Positions 26,629 through 36,030 are shown, counted from the stretch's first letter. The stretch: DNA of 64,000 nt from Yoonia sediminilitoris (GCF_003058085.1 NZ_QBUD01000001.1:62001-126000), one strand, 5' to 3'. Translations and numbers: made by a program. The notes: generated by a model not told the origin, from the sequence alone.

Positions 26629-27719
26629 TATGCCCTTCTCCGCAGGCTTTTGCCGGTTTCGGTGTCGAAAATCTGTAGATGCGTGCGGTGAATGGTAACC
26701 CCGACTTCGGTGCCTAACGTGATGTCGGTCTGTCCGCCCAGATGCACGGTGATCGCTTCGTCTTTGAGGGTCTTGGCGTAGATAAAACTTTCACCGCCAA
26801 GCTGCTCTGTCCCGTGTACCTTGACTTTGAAATCAGGTTTGTCCTGCGACACGCTCAGGTGGTTGGGGCGAAACCCGATGGTGACCTTGGCGTTGGCGGG
26901 TACGTCAAAATCGGAGGTGTGAAAGGCGATCCGCTCACCGTTGTCGGTGATGAATTCGATGTCGCTGGCCGACACTTCACCGGCACGCCCCGCCACAAAA
27001 TTCATCCGCGGGGAGCCAATAAAGCCAGCCACAAAGATGTTGTTGGGATGGTTGTAGATGTCGAGCGGACGACCGAATTGTTCGACCTGCCCCAGACGCA
27101 AGACCGCGATCTTGTCCGCCATTGTCATCGCCTCGACCTGATCGTGGGTTACGTAGATCATGGTGTTTTGCAGGTCGTGGTGCAGTTTGGCAATCTCGCG
27201 GCGCATTTCGACGCGCAGTTCCGCATCAAGATTTGACAGCGGTTCGTCAAACAAGAAAACGGCTGGTTCGCGCACGACGGCGCGGCCAATCGCCACCCGT
27301 TGCCGCTGCCCGCCTGACAGGGCCTTGGGTTTGCGATCAAGCAGTTCCTCGATTTGCAGCATCTTGGACACTTTGGCGACCTTGGTTTTGATCTCGGCCT
27401 TTGATGTGCGCATGTTTTCCAGACCGAATGTCAGGTTCTGGCGCACCGACATATGCGGGTAAAGCGCGTAGGACTGAAAGACCATGGCCAGTCCGCGATC
27501 TGCCGCAGGCACATCATTCACGACCGCCCCACCGATGGAAATCGTGCCATCGGTGATGCTTTCAAGCCCTGATATCATCCGCAAAAGGGTGGATTTGCCG
27601 CAGCCGGACGGGCCGACGAACACGCAGAAATCCCCCTGTTCGATCTCCATATTGACGCCTTTGATGACCTCAAGCTCACCATAGGCTTTTTTGACGTTTT
27701 TCAGAACAAGATGCGACAT
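26628..27719 (-). CDS. Carbohydrate ABC transporter ATP-binding protein (UgpC/MalK type)
   Basis: ATPase of 363 aa. Walker A is GPSGCGKST, signature LSGGQRQRVAIGRAVV, Walker B AVFLFDEPLSNLDAELR, and the switch His lies in YVTHDQVEAM. The C-terminal TOBE/regulatory domain (IGSPRMNFVAGRAGE onward) marks it as the MalK/UgpC class that powers sugar importers. It follows the two permeases by 9 bases and overlaps uxuA by one base. With the permeases and the binding protein it completes the importer. Confidence 0.94.
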   Translation of the reverse strand: MSHLVLKNVKKAYGELEVIKGVNMEIEQGDFCVFVGPSGCGKSTLLRMISGLESITDGTISIGGAVVNDVPAADRGLAMVFQSYALYPHMSVRQNLTFGLENMRTSKAEIKTKVAKVSKMLQIEELLDRKPKALSGGQRQRVAIGRAVVREPAVFLFDEPLSNLDAELRVEMRREIAKLHHDLQNTMIYVTHDQVEAMTMADKIAVLRLGQVEQFGRPLDIYNHPNNIFVAGFIGSPRMNFVAGRAGEVSASDIEFITDNGERIAFHTSDFDVPANAKVTIGFRPNHLSVSQDKPDFKVKVHGTEQLGGESFIYAKTLKDEAITVHLGGQTDITLGTEVGVTIHRTHLQIFDTETGKSLRRRA

Positions 27720-27728
27720 GACGACCCC

Positions 27729-28781
27729 TTATTTCCCGCCGGTCGAGGCGATGCCGGTGGCAATATATTTCTGCAAGAACACAAAGACGCAGGCGATGGG
27801 CAAAAGCACCAGCATGGTCATAGCCAAAAGGTTGGACCATTGCGTATTGAGTTCGCCTTGGAACGAATTCAGCGCCAGTTGCAGCGTGAAATTATCGGTG
27901 CTGGTCAGCACGATCAGCGGCCACAGGAAGTCATTCCAGCGCCACATGATCGCAAGGATCGCAAGCACCGCGATGGCGGGCGCCGACAGGGGCACGATGA
28001 TGCGCCAGAAGATCTTCCATTCGCTGGCCTTGTCCATGCGGGCGGCGTCCAGAATTTCATCGGGGATCGTCAGCATATATTGGCGCAGCAGGAATACGCC
28101 CGTGGGCGTGGCCGCACCGGGAATAATCACCCCCCACAGGCTGTCCGCCATGTTGAGTTCCTTGGTAATCAGGAACAGCGGTACCAGCACAACCGTCTGC
28201 GGTATCATCAGCGTGCCGATCACCAGCCCCAACACGACCATGCGCCCTTTGAACTGATATTTCGACAGCGCAAAGGCGGCCATGGCATTGACCGTCAACA
28301 TTATGATCGTGGCAACAGAGGTGATAAACACCGAATTCCAGAAGAATTTGAGAAAATTGAAGCGCGCGAATAACTCGCTGTAATTCTCGGTTGCCAGCGC
28401 GAAATGCTCGACCGCTTGGCGATCATCGATATTGACGTTCAAACGCTCGGTCGGGTTGGTAGGGTCAACCATCTGTGCGTTCAGCCCGATCCGCCTGATC
28501 TGGGCAAGCGTGCGGCCCGCATAGTCGCCGCCGGTGATCTGATAAAGTGGAAGCGGGTCGTCATAGCCTTCGACTTCAACCGTCTCCTGCGCCATCGGCA
28601 GGATACGCGGTGGGAAACGCTCAAGCTCTGCGTCGGTTTTGAACGATGACAGGCCCAGCCAGATGACCGGCAGGAACATAAGCAAGACACCCAGCAGCAG
28701 ATAGCCATAGGTTAGCCAGTCGGTCCAGTGTAGCTTTCCATTGCCGCGGGTCCGGGTCAGAAACGACATCACTTTAGCCAT
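27729..28781 (-). CDS. Carbohydrate ABC transporter permease (MalG type)
   Basis: Inner-membrane permease of 350 aa with six predicted helices. The conserved EAA loop appears as ILDAARMDKASEWKIFWRII. An unusually long periplasmic segment (about residues 55-130) lies between the first and second helices. The N-terminus overlaps the end of the MalF-type permease gene by 8 bases. It pairs with that protein to form the channel of the sugar importer. Confidence 0.92.
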   Translation of the reverse strand: MAKVMSFLTRTRGNGKLHWTDWLTYGYLLLGVLLMFLPVIWLGLSSFKTDAELERFPPRILPMAQETVEVEGYDDPLPLYQITGGDYAGRTLAQIRRIGLNAQMVDPTNPTERLNVNIDDRQAVEHFALATENYSELFARFNFLKFFWNSVFITSVATIIMLTVNAMAAFALSKYQFKGRMVVLGLVIGTLMIPQTVVLVPLFLITKELNMADSLWGVIIPGAATPTGVFLLRQYMLTIPDEILDAARMDKASEWKIFWRIIVPLSAPAIAVLAILAIMWRWNDFLWPLIVLTSTDNFTLQLALNSFQGELNTQWSNLLAMTMLVLLPIACVFVFLQKYIATGIASTGGK

Positions 28782-29742
28782 CGACGTTTTTCCTGTTCAG
28801 CCAGAGTTGAATTACCGTCAGCACCACCAGCACAAAGGCCAGAAGCAAGGACGCCGCCGCCGCAGGCCCGAACAGGCGCGGGGCACCGGCAAAGCCTGTC
28901 TCGTACACATATTGGATAATCAGGGTTGTGGCAGAGCCGGGTCCACCACCGGTAAAGGCGTAGACCTCTTCGAAGGTCTGCACGCCCTTGATGGTCGCCA
29001 GCACCAGCACCACCAGCATGGTTGGCATCAGCAGGGGCAGTGTGATCCGGCGGAACGCCCGCCAAGGGGATGCACGGTCCATCATCGCGGCCTCGTAGAC
29101 ATCCCGCGGGATCGCCTGTAATCCGGCCAGCAGGATCAGGGTATAGAACCCCATATGCGCCCAGATCGACAAAAACACGCTCCACCCGAATGCCCAGTCG
29201 CGGTCTAGTAGCCAGTTGAAGGTTTCCAGTCCCAGACCATCAAGCCATGCGTTCAGGATGCCTTCGCGTTGCAAAATCCATTTCCAGATCAGGGCCACAA
29301 CAACTGGTGACAAAAGGACGGGGAAAAAGAACACGGCCCGAAAGAACCCGCGTGCGCGGATGTCGCGATTCAGGATCAAGGCAGTGATCAGCGCAAAGCC
29401 GACCATCAGCCCAACCTGCAAAGTGGTAAACCAGACAGTGTTCCACACCGCCCGCCAAAATAAATCATCCTTGCACGAATTGGGGTCAAGGTAGCTTTCG
29501 CAGGCCATCAGATCGGTGAAGTTCTGCATGCCGACATAGGGGCGGTCGGACAGCAAAATGCCGTCTGACCCGGTCAGCGCATAGGCGACATTCACCAGAA
29601 TGGGCAGGAATGCAAACAGCCCGAACAGGACAAGGTTGGGGAATAGAAACAGCCAAGCGGGGTTTTTCAGACGCAGCGCAGTCTGAAGGAATTTCATAGG
29701 CACTTCGATCACGCGCATGATCGGCTCAAGGATCATCAGCAT
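28774..29742 (-). CDS. Carbohydrate ABC transporter permease (MalF type)
   Basis: Inner-membrane permease of about 322 aa with six helices. The EAA loop is VYEAAMMDRASPWRAFRRIT. The ATG at 29742 follows a GGGGGGGA run at good spacing. A TTG two codons earlier and an internal ATG at 29697 are alternatives. A strong hairpin (29768-29793) separates it from the binding-protein gene, so it is probably expressed by partial read-through at a lower level. Confidence 0.9.
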   Translation of the reverse strand: MLMILEPIMRVIEVPMKFLQTALRLKNPAWLFLFPNLVLFGLFAFLPILVNVAYALTGSDGILLSDRPYVGMQNFTDLMACESYLDPNSCKDDLFWRAVWNTVWFTTLQVGLMVGFALITALILNRDIRARGFFRAVFFFPVLLSPVVVALIWKWILQREGILNAWLDGLGLETFNWLLDRDWAFGWSVFLSIWAHMGFYTLILLAGLQAIPRDVYEAAMMDRASPWRAFRRITLPLLMPTMLVVLVLATIKGVQTFEEVYAFTGGGPGSATTLIIQYVYETGFAGAPRLFGPAAAASLLLAFVLVVLTVIQLWLNRKNVDG

Positions 29743-29761
29743 CGGCAATTCCCCCCCCGGT

Positions 29762-29793
29762 GAAAACAGGCCTGCCGGTTGCCCGGCAGGCCT
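29762..29793 (-). terminator. Hairpin between binding-protein and permease genes (partial terminator)
   Basis: A perfect 11-bp stem, AGGCCTGCCGG (29768-29778) with CCGGCAGGCCT (29783-29793), has a 4-base loop. On the minus strand it is followed by GTTTTC. It lies just after the stop of the binding-protein gene and before the permeases, a position commonly used to raise binding-protein mRNA relative to permease mRNA. Confidence 0.75.
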
Positions 29794-29799
29794 TGTGAC

Positions 29800-31074
29800 T
29801 TAGTTGGCTTCTGCCAGTGCAGTTTCCAGATCAGCCGCGGCACGCGCCATGGCGTCTTCCACGGAGAGTTCGCCGACGATGGCTTGGGTCACACGCTCGA
29901 CCGTGATGTTGAACATCGCGCGGTTGTTTTTGTAGCCCTGATACTGGAACGCAACCGGAGAGACCTTGGCCACCTGTGCCGCCCATGCATTCAGCGCATT
30001 TGCAGCACCCTCGGACGCGCCGGGGTATTCAACACCCTTGGACGCTACGCCCAAGTGGGCAGGGATGTTCTTGGTCTTTGCGGTCATCTCTGCATAGTTT
30101 TCTTCCTGTGCGAGATAATCGATGGCCTTTGCCACAAGCTCCGGATGCTCGGTCCCTTCGAAACCGACGATCCCTGCGCCGCCCGGCATGCCTGAACAAC
30201 CACCGGAGCCGCAAGGCGAGCCGACGACAACCCAGTCGAATGCGTCACCGATGTTGTCATCCATCTTGGCCACGTTCCAGCTGCCCGAGTAGTAGTAGAC
30301 CAGTTCACCATTGATGAATTCCTGCGCGGCATCCTGATAGCTTGACCCTCCAGAGCCCGCCCAGACGTCGCGCGCCATGGTGCCGTCATTGTGCCAGTCC
30401 ACGAATTTCTGCACGTAGGCGGTGAAGCCTTCGTCAACCAGTTTGCCTTCGCCATTTGCATCAAACAGTTTGGCACCATAGGAAATTGCAGGGCCGGCGA
30501 TGCGGTGGCCGGAACGGTCCATCGCCATCGGGAAATCGGTGCCGGTTGCTTCGGCAACAGCGCGGGTGGCTGCGGCCCAGTCATCCCATGTGGCGTCCCC
30601 GCCGGGCATCTCGATACCCGCCTGATCAAACAGGGTCTTGTTGGCGTAGCCACCAGTGATGGTCAACTGCGAGTGCAGGCCGTAGATGCCATTGTCGTCC
30701 GCACCCTTGCGATACCAGTCAAGGGTGCCGCCAAAGCTGTCTTCCCAATATTGCGCATCCACATAGGGCGACAGATCAAGGTAATATTGGCTGAGCCCGC
30801 CAAGGTCAGTCACCTTGGCCATATCGGGGCCAGTGCCTGCGGCAAGCTGCACAGGCAGGCTTTCCAGAATGGCCTTGTATGGCACTTCATCCACAACGAC
30901 GGTCACGCCGGGGTTTTCCGCCTCGAACCTGTCGAAAATCTCGCGGGCGGTGGCGCATTCGGTCCCGTCGGACGAGCACATATAGGTGATTTCCTGCGCA
31001 GCAAGGCCGCTGCCAAGCAGGGCAAACCCTGCTGTCGCCATCGCCGTTGTCAGCTTTGTTGTGGTGAAAGACAT
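29800..31074 (-). CDS. Carbohydrate ABC transporter extracellular substrate-binding protein
   Basis: Periplasmic binding protein of 424 aa (SBP_bac_1 class). It has a signal peptide with a cut near GLAAQ-EITYM, then SSDGTECATAREIFDRFEAE, PYKAILESLPVQLAAGTGPD and ELVYYYSGSWNVAKMDDN, typical of oligosaccharide or polyol binders. A strong GGGAGGA ribosome site precedes the ATG. A palindromic candidate operator (31106-31120) lies 32 bases upstream of the start, and a hairpin follows the gene. Neighbouring uxuA and oxidoreductases suggest a uronic-acid-containing or oxidised sugar, which is inference. Confidence 0.92.
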   Translation of the reverse strand: MSFTTTKLTTAMATAGFALLGSGLAAQEITYMCSSDGTECATAREIFDRFEAENPGVTVVVDEVPYKAILESLPVQLAAGTGPDMAKVTDLGGLSQYYLDLSPYVDAQYWEDSFGGTLDWYRKGADDNGIYGLHSQLTITGGYANKTLFDQAGIEMPGGDATWDDWAAATRAVAEATGTDFPMAMDRSGHRIAGPAISYGAKLFDANGEGKLVDEGFTAYVQKFVDWHNDGTMARDVWAGSGGSSYQDAAQEFINGELVYYYSGSWNVAKMDDNIGDAFDWVVVGSPCGSGGCSGMPGGAGIVGFEGTEHPELVAKAIDYLAQEENYAEMTAKTKNIPAHLGVASKGVEYPGASEGAANALNAWAAQVAKVSPVAFQYQGYKNNRAMFNITVERVTQAIVGELSVEDAMARAAADLETALAEAN

Positions 31075-31105
31075 TTTGTTCCTCCCAGTTGTCTTTGTGC
31101 GTTTT

Positions 31106-31120
31106 TGGTAAATTGTACCA
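31106..31120. promoter_or_regulatory. Candidate operator upstream of the sugar importer
   Basis: Perfect inverted repeat TGGTA-AATTG-TACCA. GntR-type hexuronate regulators recognise related TTGGT...ACCAA sites, so the sequence is compatible with such a regulator, but no regulator gene is adjacent. It lies in the 75-base gap between the third oxidoreductase and the binding-protein gene. Confidence 0.35.
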
Positions 31121-31149
31121 TGATTGATCTATATCAAAAAAGCGAGTCC

Positions 31150-32214
31150 CTATGGCTGCCAGCCTGCATAAAGATCGCATGTTGCGTCCAGCGGCAAATT
31201 CACCACCGCGCCGTTGCGGCTTGCCTGATAGATTGCTGAAACCAATTCCAGTGAACGCCGTCCATCCATCGCCACAACCGCATCGCCGCTGCCGGTTTGC
31301 AGCGATAGGCTTAGCGCCTTGAAAAAGCCTGTGAATCCAACCGGACTTTGCGGTTGCTGTGCCAGAAATGCGTCCATGGTGGCCTGATCGCTGTTGCGGG
31401 CTGTAAAGGTCCAGTTGCCATCTGCCGGGGCATAGGGAAGCAAGTCACTTTCTGCGGTCAGATTTTCAAAACAGAACCGAAAGCGGCTGGTGTCGGTGGC
31501 CGCTCCAAGCGTGATTGAACTTGTGGCCAGTGCGCCTGATTCCATCTCAAAGCTGATTGCGGCGCAGTCCTCGACCTCGATGTTGTTGACCCGCGTGGCG
31601 GTGAATGCAGACAGCCGCCTGACCGGCCCAAGAATGGCGCACAGCAGATCGTGGTTGTGGATCGCGTGCCCCAGAACGGCGCCGCCTTGTTCGCCTTTCC
31701 ATGTCCCCCGCCAAGGGTTGTTGTAATAATCCGTATCCCGCCGCCAGTGCGTTTCAATCGTAGCGACAAGCGGTTTACCCGCGAACCCTGCGTCGATCAG
31801 CGCCCGCAGTTTGGCGATTTCTGGGCCATAGCGATATTGAAAGACCGGGGTCAGCACGCGGCCATGCGTCTTTGCCGCAACGATCAACGCGTCTGCATCC
31901 TGCAAGGAACTGACCAGCGGCTTTTCACATACCACATGTTTGCCCGCCGCAAGCGCCCGCATGGACATATCGAAATGCAGATGGGGGGGCAGGCATATGT
32001 CGATCAGGTCGATATCATCGCGGCCCAGAATGGCCTCGAAATCGGACGTGACCTGCGTGGTTCGGGGGTCGGCACCTTCGGTGATGATGATCTCCTGTGC
32101 CCGCGCCTGATCCAGATCGCAAATGATCTTGACTGTGTAATCCGCCGGAAGCTTGAGGTAGGCGCGCAGATGTTCGCGCCCGATCCCGGCCCCGATCAGG
32201 GCGACATGGATCAT
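31150..32214 (-). CDS. Gfo/Idh/MocA family oxidoreductase (third of three)
   Basis: NAD(P)-dependent sugar or polyol dehydrogenase-type protein of 354 aa. The N-terminal Rossmann motif is HVALIGAGIGREHLRAYLK, and the catalytic-site motif CEKPLVSSLQDAD holds the expected Lys. GHAIHNHDLLCAILGPV is the usual substrate-domain histidine segment. The substrate is unknown. Its ATG overlaps the stop of the second oxidoreductase gene (ATGA at 32211-32214). It shares low visible similarity with its two neighbours, so the three are probably distinct steps or substrates rather than recent duplicates. Confidence 0.9.
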   Translation of the reverse strand: MIHVALIGAGIGREHLRAYLKLPADYTVKIICDLDQARAQEIIITEGADPRTTQVTSDFEAILGRDDIDLIDICLPPHLHFDMSMRALAAGKHVVCEKPLVSSLQDADALIVAAKTHGRVLTPVFQYRYGPEIAKLRALIDAGFAGKPLVATIETHWRRDTDYYNNPWRGTWKGEQGGAVLGHAIHNHDLLCAILGPVRRLSAFTATRVNNIEVEDCAAISFEMESGALATSSITLGAATDTSRFRFCFENLTAESDLLPYAPADGNWTFTARNSDQATMDAFLAQQPQSPVGFTGFFKALSLSLQTGSGDAVVAMDGRRSLELVSAIYQASRNGAVVNLPLDATCDLYAGWQP

Positions 32215-33224
32215 GTTTCACCCTCGGCTTTGGCCTGCGCCTGCAATGCCAACTCCATCACCTTGAAGCAATGGGCCTGCGGCATGGCCGTTTCGGTCCG
32301 GTTCTGGATATCCGCCAGAAGGCGGGCAAAATAGGGATAGCCTGCATCCGATGCATCCATATGTTCGCATCGCTCACCCGTCACCAGATACAGATGGTCG
32401 GTGCCAGTATCGCGGGCGACATCCACATATTTGCGCAACTCGATATAGCCATCCGTCCCCAATATCGTCAGCCGCCCGTCGCCCCATGTCGGGAGCCCGT
32501 CTGGCGTGTACCAGTCCACGCGGATATAACCGTGGCCCTGATCGCTTTTGAGCGACAACTCTCCGAAGTCCTGAAGGCCGGGATCGTTCGGGTTGGCGTA
32601 ATTGGCCACATTCGCCATTGTAACCTGCGCATCGCTGGACCCGGTGAAAAACAGGAACTGGTCAATCTGGTGCGACGCAATATCGGTCAGGATGCCGCCA
32701 TAACTTTGCCTGTCAAAGAACCAGTCAGGGCGTGTCGGCCGGTTCAGCCTGTGCGGTCCCATACCGATGGTCTGAACGACCTTGCCAATGGCACCTTCCT
32801 GTACCAGTTCGGCAGCCTTGGTGACGCAGGCAACTTCGAACCGTTCGGAAAAATTGACCGACCAAATGCGCCCGGTTTCTGCGACGCAAGCCTTGATTGC
32901 GTCAAGTTGGGCCAATGTGGTGCAGCCCGGTTTGTCGGTCATGACGTCCTTGCCATGGGTCATCGCCGCGATCGCCAGATCAGCCCGCGCCGACGGGACG
33001 GCGGCGATCAGGATCAAATCGATGCTTTCATCTTCAAGCAGTGCCGCATGGTCGGCCACGCGCGGCACACCGGGAAAGCGTTTGTCAAACCCGTCCAATT
33101 TGCCGGGGTCGCCTTCGGTCCAATAGCCTGCGAATTCGGCGCCCACTTCCATCATGTGACCCGCCATTCCGTAGATATGGCGATGGTCAAGGCCAAGAGC
33201 GGCAAATCGAATGGGCATGGTCAA
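32211..33224 (-). CDS. Gfo/Idh/MocA family oxidoreductase (second of three)
   Basis: Protein of 337 aa. The N-terminus is atypical: RFAALGLDHRHIYGMAGHMM replaces the usual GxGxxG dinucleotide loop, while the catalytic motif reads VMTDKPGCTTLAQ (DKP rather than EKP). A later segment, GGILTDIASHQIDQFLFFTG, matches the family's histidine motif. It may still use NAD(P), but cofactor binding is less certain than for its neighbours. It overlaps both neighbouring oxidoreductase genes by ATGA. Confidence 0.85.
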   Translation of the reverse strand: MTMPIRFAALGLDHRHIYGMAGHMMEVGAEFAGYWTEGDPGKLDGFDKRFPGVPRVADHAALLEDESIDLILIAAVPSARADLAIAAMTHGKDVMTDKPGCTTLAQLDAIKACVAETGRIWSVNFSERFEVACVTKAAELVQEGAIGKVVQTIGMGPHRLNRPTRPDWFFDRQSYGGILTDIASHQIDQFLFFTGSSDAQVTMANVANYANPNDPGLQDFGELSLKSDQGHGYIRVDWYTPDGLPTWGDGRLTILGTDGYIELRKYVDVARDTGTDHLYLVTGERCEHMDASDAGYPYFARLLADIQNRTETAMPQAHCFKVMELALQAQAKAEGET

Positions 33225-34282
33225 TCTTTCAAGTCAGGCACCGATATGGCGCGTTTGAGGTCAGAGGATTGGAGCAGGGCGGTGATCAGCCCATGCACGT
33301 GCAGGGCGTCACGGCCGGTTACAGCGGGCGCTGTCCTGGTGCGCAGGCTATCTGCGAAATCCGCGATCACGTCGCGATGCCACGCATGGGTAAAGGCCAT
33401 CGGATCCGCTCCACCCCCGGTGGCGGTGCTTTCACCGCGCAACTCGGTGCGGCCATCGCGCCATTTCAGCCGTAATTCGCCTGATTGCAGGGTGGCCACG
33501 CACTGTTCGAAATGCAGCGTGATGCTTTCGGCGGCGCCCGGAAAGAGCGCGGTTGAGGCGATCAGCGATCCGGCGGCTCCATTCGCAAACCGCAGGCCCG
33601 CTGTGACGTAATCCTCGGCCTCCATCTCGTGCAGTATTGTGGTGTGGGCCATCGTCTGGACCTCGGCGACTGGCCCGGTGAGGGACAGCATCAGATCCAA
33701 TGAATGGATCGCCTGACTGATCAGGACCCCGCCACCATCGCGCGCGTAGGTGCCGCGCCCCGGCTCATCATAATAGGACTGTTCGCGCCACCACGGCACG
33801 ATGACTTCAGCAATGGCCAACGCCCCCAGATCACCGCCCGCAACCAGAGCCGCCATGTCGCGGCTGGCCTGTCGCATCCGATGTTGAAAGACGACCCCCA
33901 AAGGTACGCCTGCATTTTCACAAGTCTCGACAATATGCGTGGCCGCCTCCAGATCGCGTTCAATTGGTTTTTCCAGCAAGATGGCCTTGCCTGCGGCCGC
34001 AAGGCGCGACACGATCTCGGTTCGGGCGTTGGGCGGTGTCAGCACGATGACCCAGTCAATCGTGTTATCAGCACAAATTGCGTCAATCGACGGGTATGTC
34101 GCAACGGGGTAGCCACAGTCGGCCGTGGCCTTGGCGGCAAGGGTAGCGGCGTTTTCAGCGGTCCGGCTAAAGACGCCACCGAGCCGGACTTTCTCTTGGA
34201 GATCGGCTAAGGCCAGCACATGTGTCTTTGCCACCATGCCCGCGCCAATGATTGCCACAGTGCTGATTGGCTGCGCTGACAT
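33221..34282 (-). CDS. Gfo/Idh/MocA family oxidoreductase (first of three)
   Basis: Protein of 353 aa. Rossmann loop VAIIGAGMVAKTHVLAL, catalytic motif ILLEKPIERDLEAA, and histidine segment GGGVLISQAIHSLDLMLSL are all present. The ATG at 34282 has a GGGGGAC ribosome site six bases ahead; the longer frame to 34348 lacks support. It is the first of three coupled oxidoreductase genes leading into the sugar importer. The GMC oxidoreductase gene ends 89 bases upstream. Confidence 0.9.
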   Translation of the reverse strand: MSAQPISTVAIIGAGMVAKTHVLALADLQEKVRLGGVFSRTAENAATLAAKATADCGYPVATYPSIDAICADNTIDWVIVLTPPNARTEIVSRLAAAGKAILLEKPIERDLEAATHIVETCENAGVPLGVVFQHRMRQASRDMAALVAGGDLGALAIAEVIVPWWREQSYYDEPGRGTYARDGGGVLISQAIHSLDLMLSLTGPVAEVQTMAHTTILHEMEAEDYVTAGLRFANGAAGSLIASTALFPGAAESITLHFEQCVATLQSGELRLKWRDGRTELRGESTATGGGADPMAFTHAWHRDVIADFADSLRTRTAPAVTGRDALHVHGLITALLQSSDLKRAISVPDLKD

Positions 34283-34371
34283 CTCGTCCCCCCACCGGTG
34301 CTGTAAAAATCGCTTGCGCCGACTATTGCAACGGACTGCGGGGCGCACAAGCGGCTTGCGCTTGTCTGGCC

Positions 34372-35967
34372 CTAGGTTTTGCCAAGGATCAAATCCGATG
34401 CTTTTTCACCAATCATGATCGCGGGGGCATTGGTATTGCCGGATACGATTTCAGGCATGATCGAACAGTCCGCCACCCGCAGCCCGGCGATACCGTGCAC
34501 ACGCAACTGGTCGTCAACAACGGCCCCCTTGTCCTGCCCCATCTTGCAAGTGCCGGTAGGATGATAGATGGACGCCGTGTTGTTGCGCGCCCAATCCAGC
34601 GTGGCGTCATAGTCATTCATGTCGAGATCCTTATGTGGGCGGAACTCTTCTGATATCTTTGAGGTCAGGGGGGCGTGCCGGGCAATCGTGCGCGCAATGT
34701 TCACGCCCGCTACGATGGTCCGGCAGTCAGTTTCCGTGGACAGATAATTCGGAATGATCTTTGGGTATTTTAGCGGGTCATTGCCTTGCAGCCGGATTTC
34801 GCCCCTGCTTTCAGGGCGCAACTGACACACCGACATTGTAAACGCGGAAAACTTGTCGGCACCCTTGCCGGGATTTTCCGCAGACAGGGGCTGCACGTGG
34901 AACTGAATGTCGGGAGTTTCCAAGTCGTCGCTAGTTTTCATGAAGCCCGTGGCCAGACTGGCGGCCATGGTCATCGGGCCTGCACGGAACATCAGGTATT
35001 TCAGCCCGATTTTGGCCTGACCGAACAGCGAACTGACCTCGTCATTCAGGGTCGGTTCATTGCATTTGTAGACCAGACGGGCTTGCAGGTGGTCCTGCAT
35101 GTTCTTGCCGACACCGGGTAGGTCTTGAATGACGTCGATCCCGTTTTCGGATAGCTGATCCGCTTCACCGATACCGGATAGCATCAGAATCTGGGGTGAG
35201 TTAATGGCCCCGCCGGACAGGATGATTTCCTTGCGGGCCGTGATTGTTTGTGTGCTCCCACTGCGGTCACGGTAGGTGACTGCTGTGGCACGCTTGCCCT
35301 CGATCACCACTTTTTCGACCTGCGCATGGGTGATGATTTGCAGGTTCTGACGTGATTTCACTGGGTTCAGATAGGCAACCGCCGCGCTGCACCGCCTGCC
35401 GTTGCGCGAGGTCAGCTGAAAGAAACCGACGCCTTCCTGTTCGGCGCCGTTGTAGTCGGGGTTGAACTTGTATCCAGCCGCCTGCGCCGACGCGACCCAT
35501 GCATCGGTAATAGGGCGCTGGATGCGCATGTTTGACACTGAAAGCGGACCCTGATTGCCGTGATATTCATCCGCCCCGCGTTCATTATTCTCGGCGCGCT
35601 TGAACAGGGGCAGCACATCGTCCCAGCCCCATCCCTTGTTGCCCATTTGGCGCCAGCGGTCATAATCCTGCGGCTGGCCCCGGACATAAAGCAACCCGTT
35701 CAACGACGATGAGCCACCAAGCACTTTGCCCCGTGGCCACTCGATCGAGCGGCCGTTGAGACCGGGATCAGGCTCGGTCTTGTAGCACCAGTCAACGGCG
35801 GGATTATGAATTGTCTTGAAATAACCAACCGGAATGTGGATCCATGGGTTCAGGTCCCGTCCACCAGCCTCGAGCAGTACGACCTTGTTCGACGGATCCG
35901 CACTCAGGCGGTTGGCAAGAACACAGCCCGCTGACCCTGCTCCGACAACGATAAAATCTGCGTCCAC
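34372..35967 (-). CDS. GMC family oxidoreductase (choline dehydrogenase-like)
   Basis: FAD-dependent alcohol dehydrogenase-type flavoprotein of 531 aa. The N-terminal ADP-binding motif is DFIVVGAGSAGCVLANRLS, followed by WPRGKVLGGSSSLNGLLYVRG. The C-terminal catalytic region has SIYHPTGTCKMGQDKGAVVD with the active His, and SGNTNAPAIMIGEKASDLIL. A GTG at 35967 preceded by GGGGGA is taken as start, because the ADP-binding fold begins right there. The substrate could be choline or another alcohol. It is divergent from the TRAP transporter genes, separated by 106 bases, and probably acts on the imported compound. Confidence 0.9.
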   Translation of the reverse strand: MDADFIVVGAGSAGCVLANRLSADPSNKVVLLEAGGRDLNPWIHIPVGYFKTIHNPAVDWCYKTEPDPGLNGRSIEWPRGKVLGGSSSLNGLLYVRGQPQDYDRWRQMGNKGWGWDDVLPLFKRAENNERGADEYHGNQGPLSVSNMRIQRPITDAWVASAQAAGYKFNPDYNGAEQEGVGFFQLTSRNGRRCSAAVAYLNPVKSRQNLQIITHAQVEKVVIEGKRATAVTYRDRSGSTQTITARKEIILSGGAINSPQILMLSGIGEADQLSENGIDVIQDLPGVGKNMQDHLQARLVYKCNEPTLNDEVSSLFGQAKIGLKYLMFRAGPMTMAASLATGFMKTSDDLETPDIQFHVQPLSAENPGKGADKFSAFTMSVCQLRPESRGEIRLQGNDPLKYPKIIPNYLSTETDCRTIVAGVNIARTIARHAPLTSKISEEFRPHKDLDMNDYDATLDWARNNTASIYHPTGTCKMGQDKGAVVDDQLRVHGIAGLRVADCSIMPEIVSGNTNAPAIMIGEKASDLILGKT

Positions 35968-36030
35968 GTTATATTCCCCCGCTTGCGAAAAAAAATCTAG
36001 CCAGATGTAAATTACTATACTAGTGTTTTT

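Noticed and set aside
32271..33611. 446-codon plus-strand frame
   Set aside because: Antisense across two Gfo/Idh/MocA genes; a shadow of high-GC coding sequence.
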